A program made the position numbers and the translations under genes. The notes beneath the pieces were generated by a model. The model had not been told where the DNA came from, did no database searches, and saw only the letters and a list, made by a program, of their open reading frames with translations. This document shows, in pieces, positions 63,031 to 64,000 of a stretch of 64,000 nt of DNA; positions within the stretch are counted from its first letter, which is position 1, and each line of letters opens with the position of its first letter. The DNA comes from Trichopria drosophilae (taxonomy: Eukaryota > Arthropoda > Insecta > Hymenoptera > Diapriidae): contig CM059583.1 in NCBI GenBank assembly GCA_030407085.1, positions 25,146,001 to 25,210,000 on the forward strand, in the 5' to 3' direction.

Positions 63031-64000
63031 CCCAGTAAACAGAAACGTATTCAGAATGATTGACAAATATTCACATATGTTACTTTGAAGCCTATTTGTT
63101 GGTCTTTGTTAATTCTTCCCTATTTTCAATAATTTCTAAGCATTATGGAAGTATTCACTGCATCGTGTTTAACTGCTTCCCAATACTTCAAGATTCCAAT
63201 TATAAAATGAATGCTTTGCTATTGTAAAAGAAGTATATTGCGTATATTTTAAATCCGTTCGAATACTTTCTGCGCGGGAAACTTGATGAATTCTAAGAAA
63301 CATGCATGTGAATATTTTCAATATATGTGAATAAAATTGAATTATTACGATAGGTTTTCTTTGGAAATTAACAAAATTAAATTGGTTTTAAACCGGGCTT
63401 ATGACTTACCAGGATGTTTATAAAAATTGTATTAGATGTTAATATGCTATAGTTTGAAGATCTCTAAACATTTCAAACACCTTGCGTGTAATCACTTGGA
63501 TTCCCAAACGCTAGGCTTTGTTAAAACATTTATAATCTCAACTAGTAATAATATTAACAACAAAAAAAGAAAACAGGTAAAAGATAAAAAATATATGTGA
63601 ATGTTTCCTCCAAACGAATACTTCCTAATTCTATGGAAATAATTGTATGCCAATATTTTCTATCCTTCTGAATGCTTATTGCACTTCAAAAGTTTTATAT
63701 GATTCTGAATTCTTTTGGAAGAATTGATGTAAATAACAATTATTTATTTCAATTATTTATTATTGTATTACAATTATTATTGATAAATTGAAAATTCAGT
63801 GCATCCCTTACCGGGTGCAAAGAGCAAAAACTATACAATGGTGCAAAAACCATACAAAGTTAAATTTAGAACGAAGTCTTTTAACACCGAAAATGTGCAA
63901 TATTACTTACTGTTTTAAGTTTTGATGGAAGTTTTTAACAAAATTGTAAGCCCTCAATATTTCTTTAACGTTAATACTCAGGTATTTAGCTACTTTTTTC
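63031..64000. repeat. second CCCAG-ended repeat copy, then AT-rich DNA
   Basis: It starts CCCAGTAAACAGAAACG and carries TTCAGAATGATTGA and CTTCTGAATGCTT-like motifs as in 58494-58763. The right end is not identified. There is no coding to the end of the window. Confidence 0.4.

Overview
This window is nuclear DNA from an insect, most likely a hymenopteran. The signs are spliced genes with GT-AG introns, strong AT-richness, many short inverted-repeat elements with TA or TTAA target duplications, CCTAA (TTAGG-type) runs, decayed LINE fragments, and a decayed copy of a multicopy ORF family common in insects. There is no operon structure, rRNA, CRISPR array or prokaryotic signal. Species assignment is inference.

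Two real genes occupy the first half and converge tail to tail near 21.4-21.7 kb. On the plus strand, four exons (7129-7407, 11207-11358, 20175-20352, 20424-20672) form the C-terminal 285 residues of a protein whose 5' part lies outside the window. All junction phases agree, but I do not recognise the protein. On the minus strand, a complete five-exon gene (30527 down to 21684) encodes a 487-residue TLDc-domain protein matching MEAK7/EAK-7: an MGN start that may be myristoylated, a helical middle and a C-terminal TLDc domain.

The introns and the rest of the window are packed with repeats. The last large intron of the plus-strand gene holds a palindrome of about 8.6 kb (11531-20125). Because its two arms are copies of each other, one arm often shows the empty site of an element inserted in the other, which gives exact boundaries for several small TTAA- and TA-targeting elements. 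A second complex palindrome (30789-37336) begins about 260 bp upstream of the MEAK7 start codon; its 600-bp outer arms carry tRNA-like promoter boxes, and one arm is split by a poly(A)-tailed retroposed insert. A third palindrome (27867-29155) sits in MEAK7 intron 1.

From 37.4 to 64 kb I find no intact gene. This part holds a 1.25-kb element built of ACGTCC repeats (41027-42275), several hairpin elements, a degenerate multicopy ORF (50526-52430), LINE endonuclease and reverse transcriptase fragments (57.56-58.14 and about 60.4-60.87 kb), a tRNA-related SINE-like sequence (59.47 kb), compound microsatellites and long featureless AT-rich stretches. No clearly new biological system was found; the best material is the palindromes and their nested, self-dating insertions.
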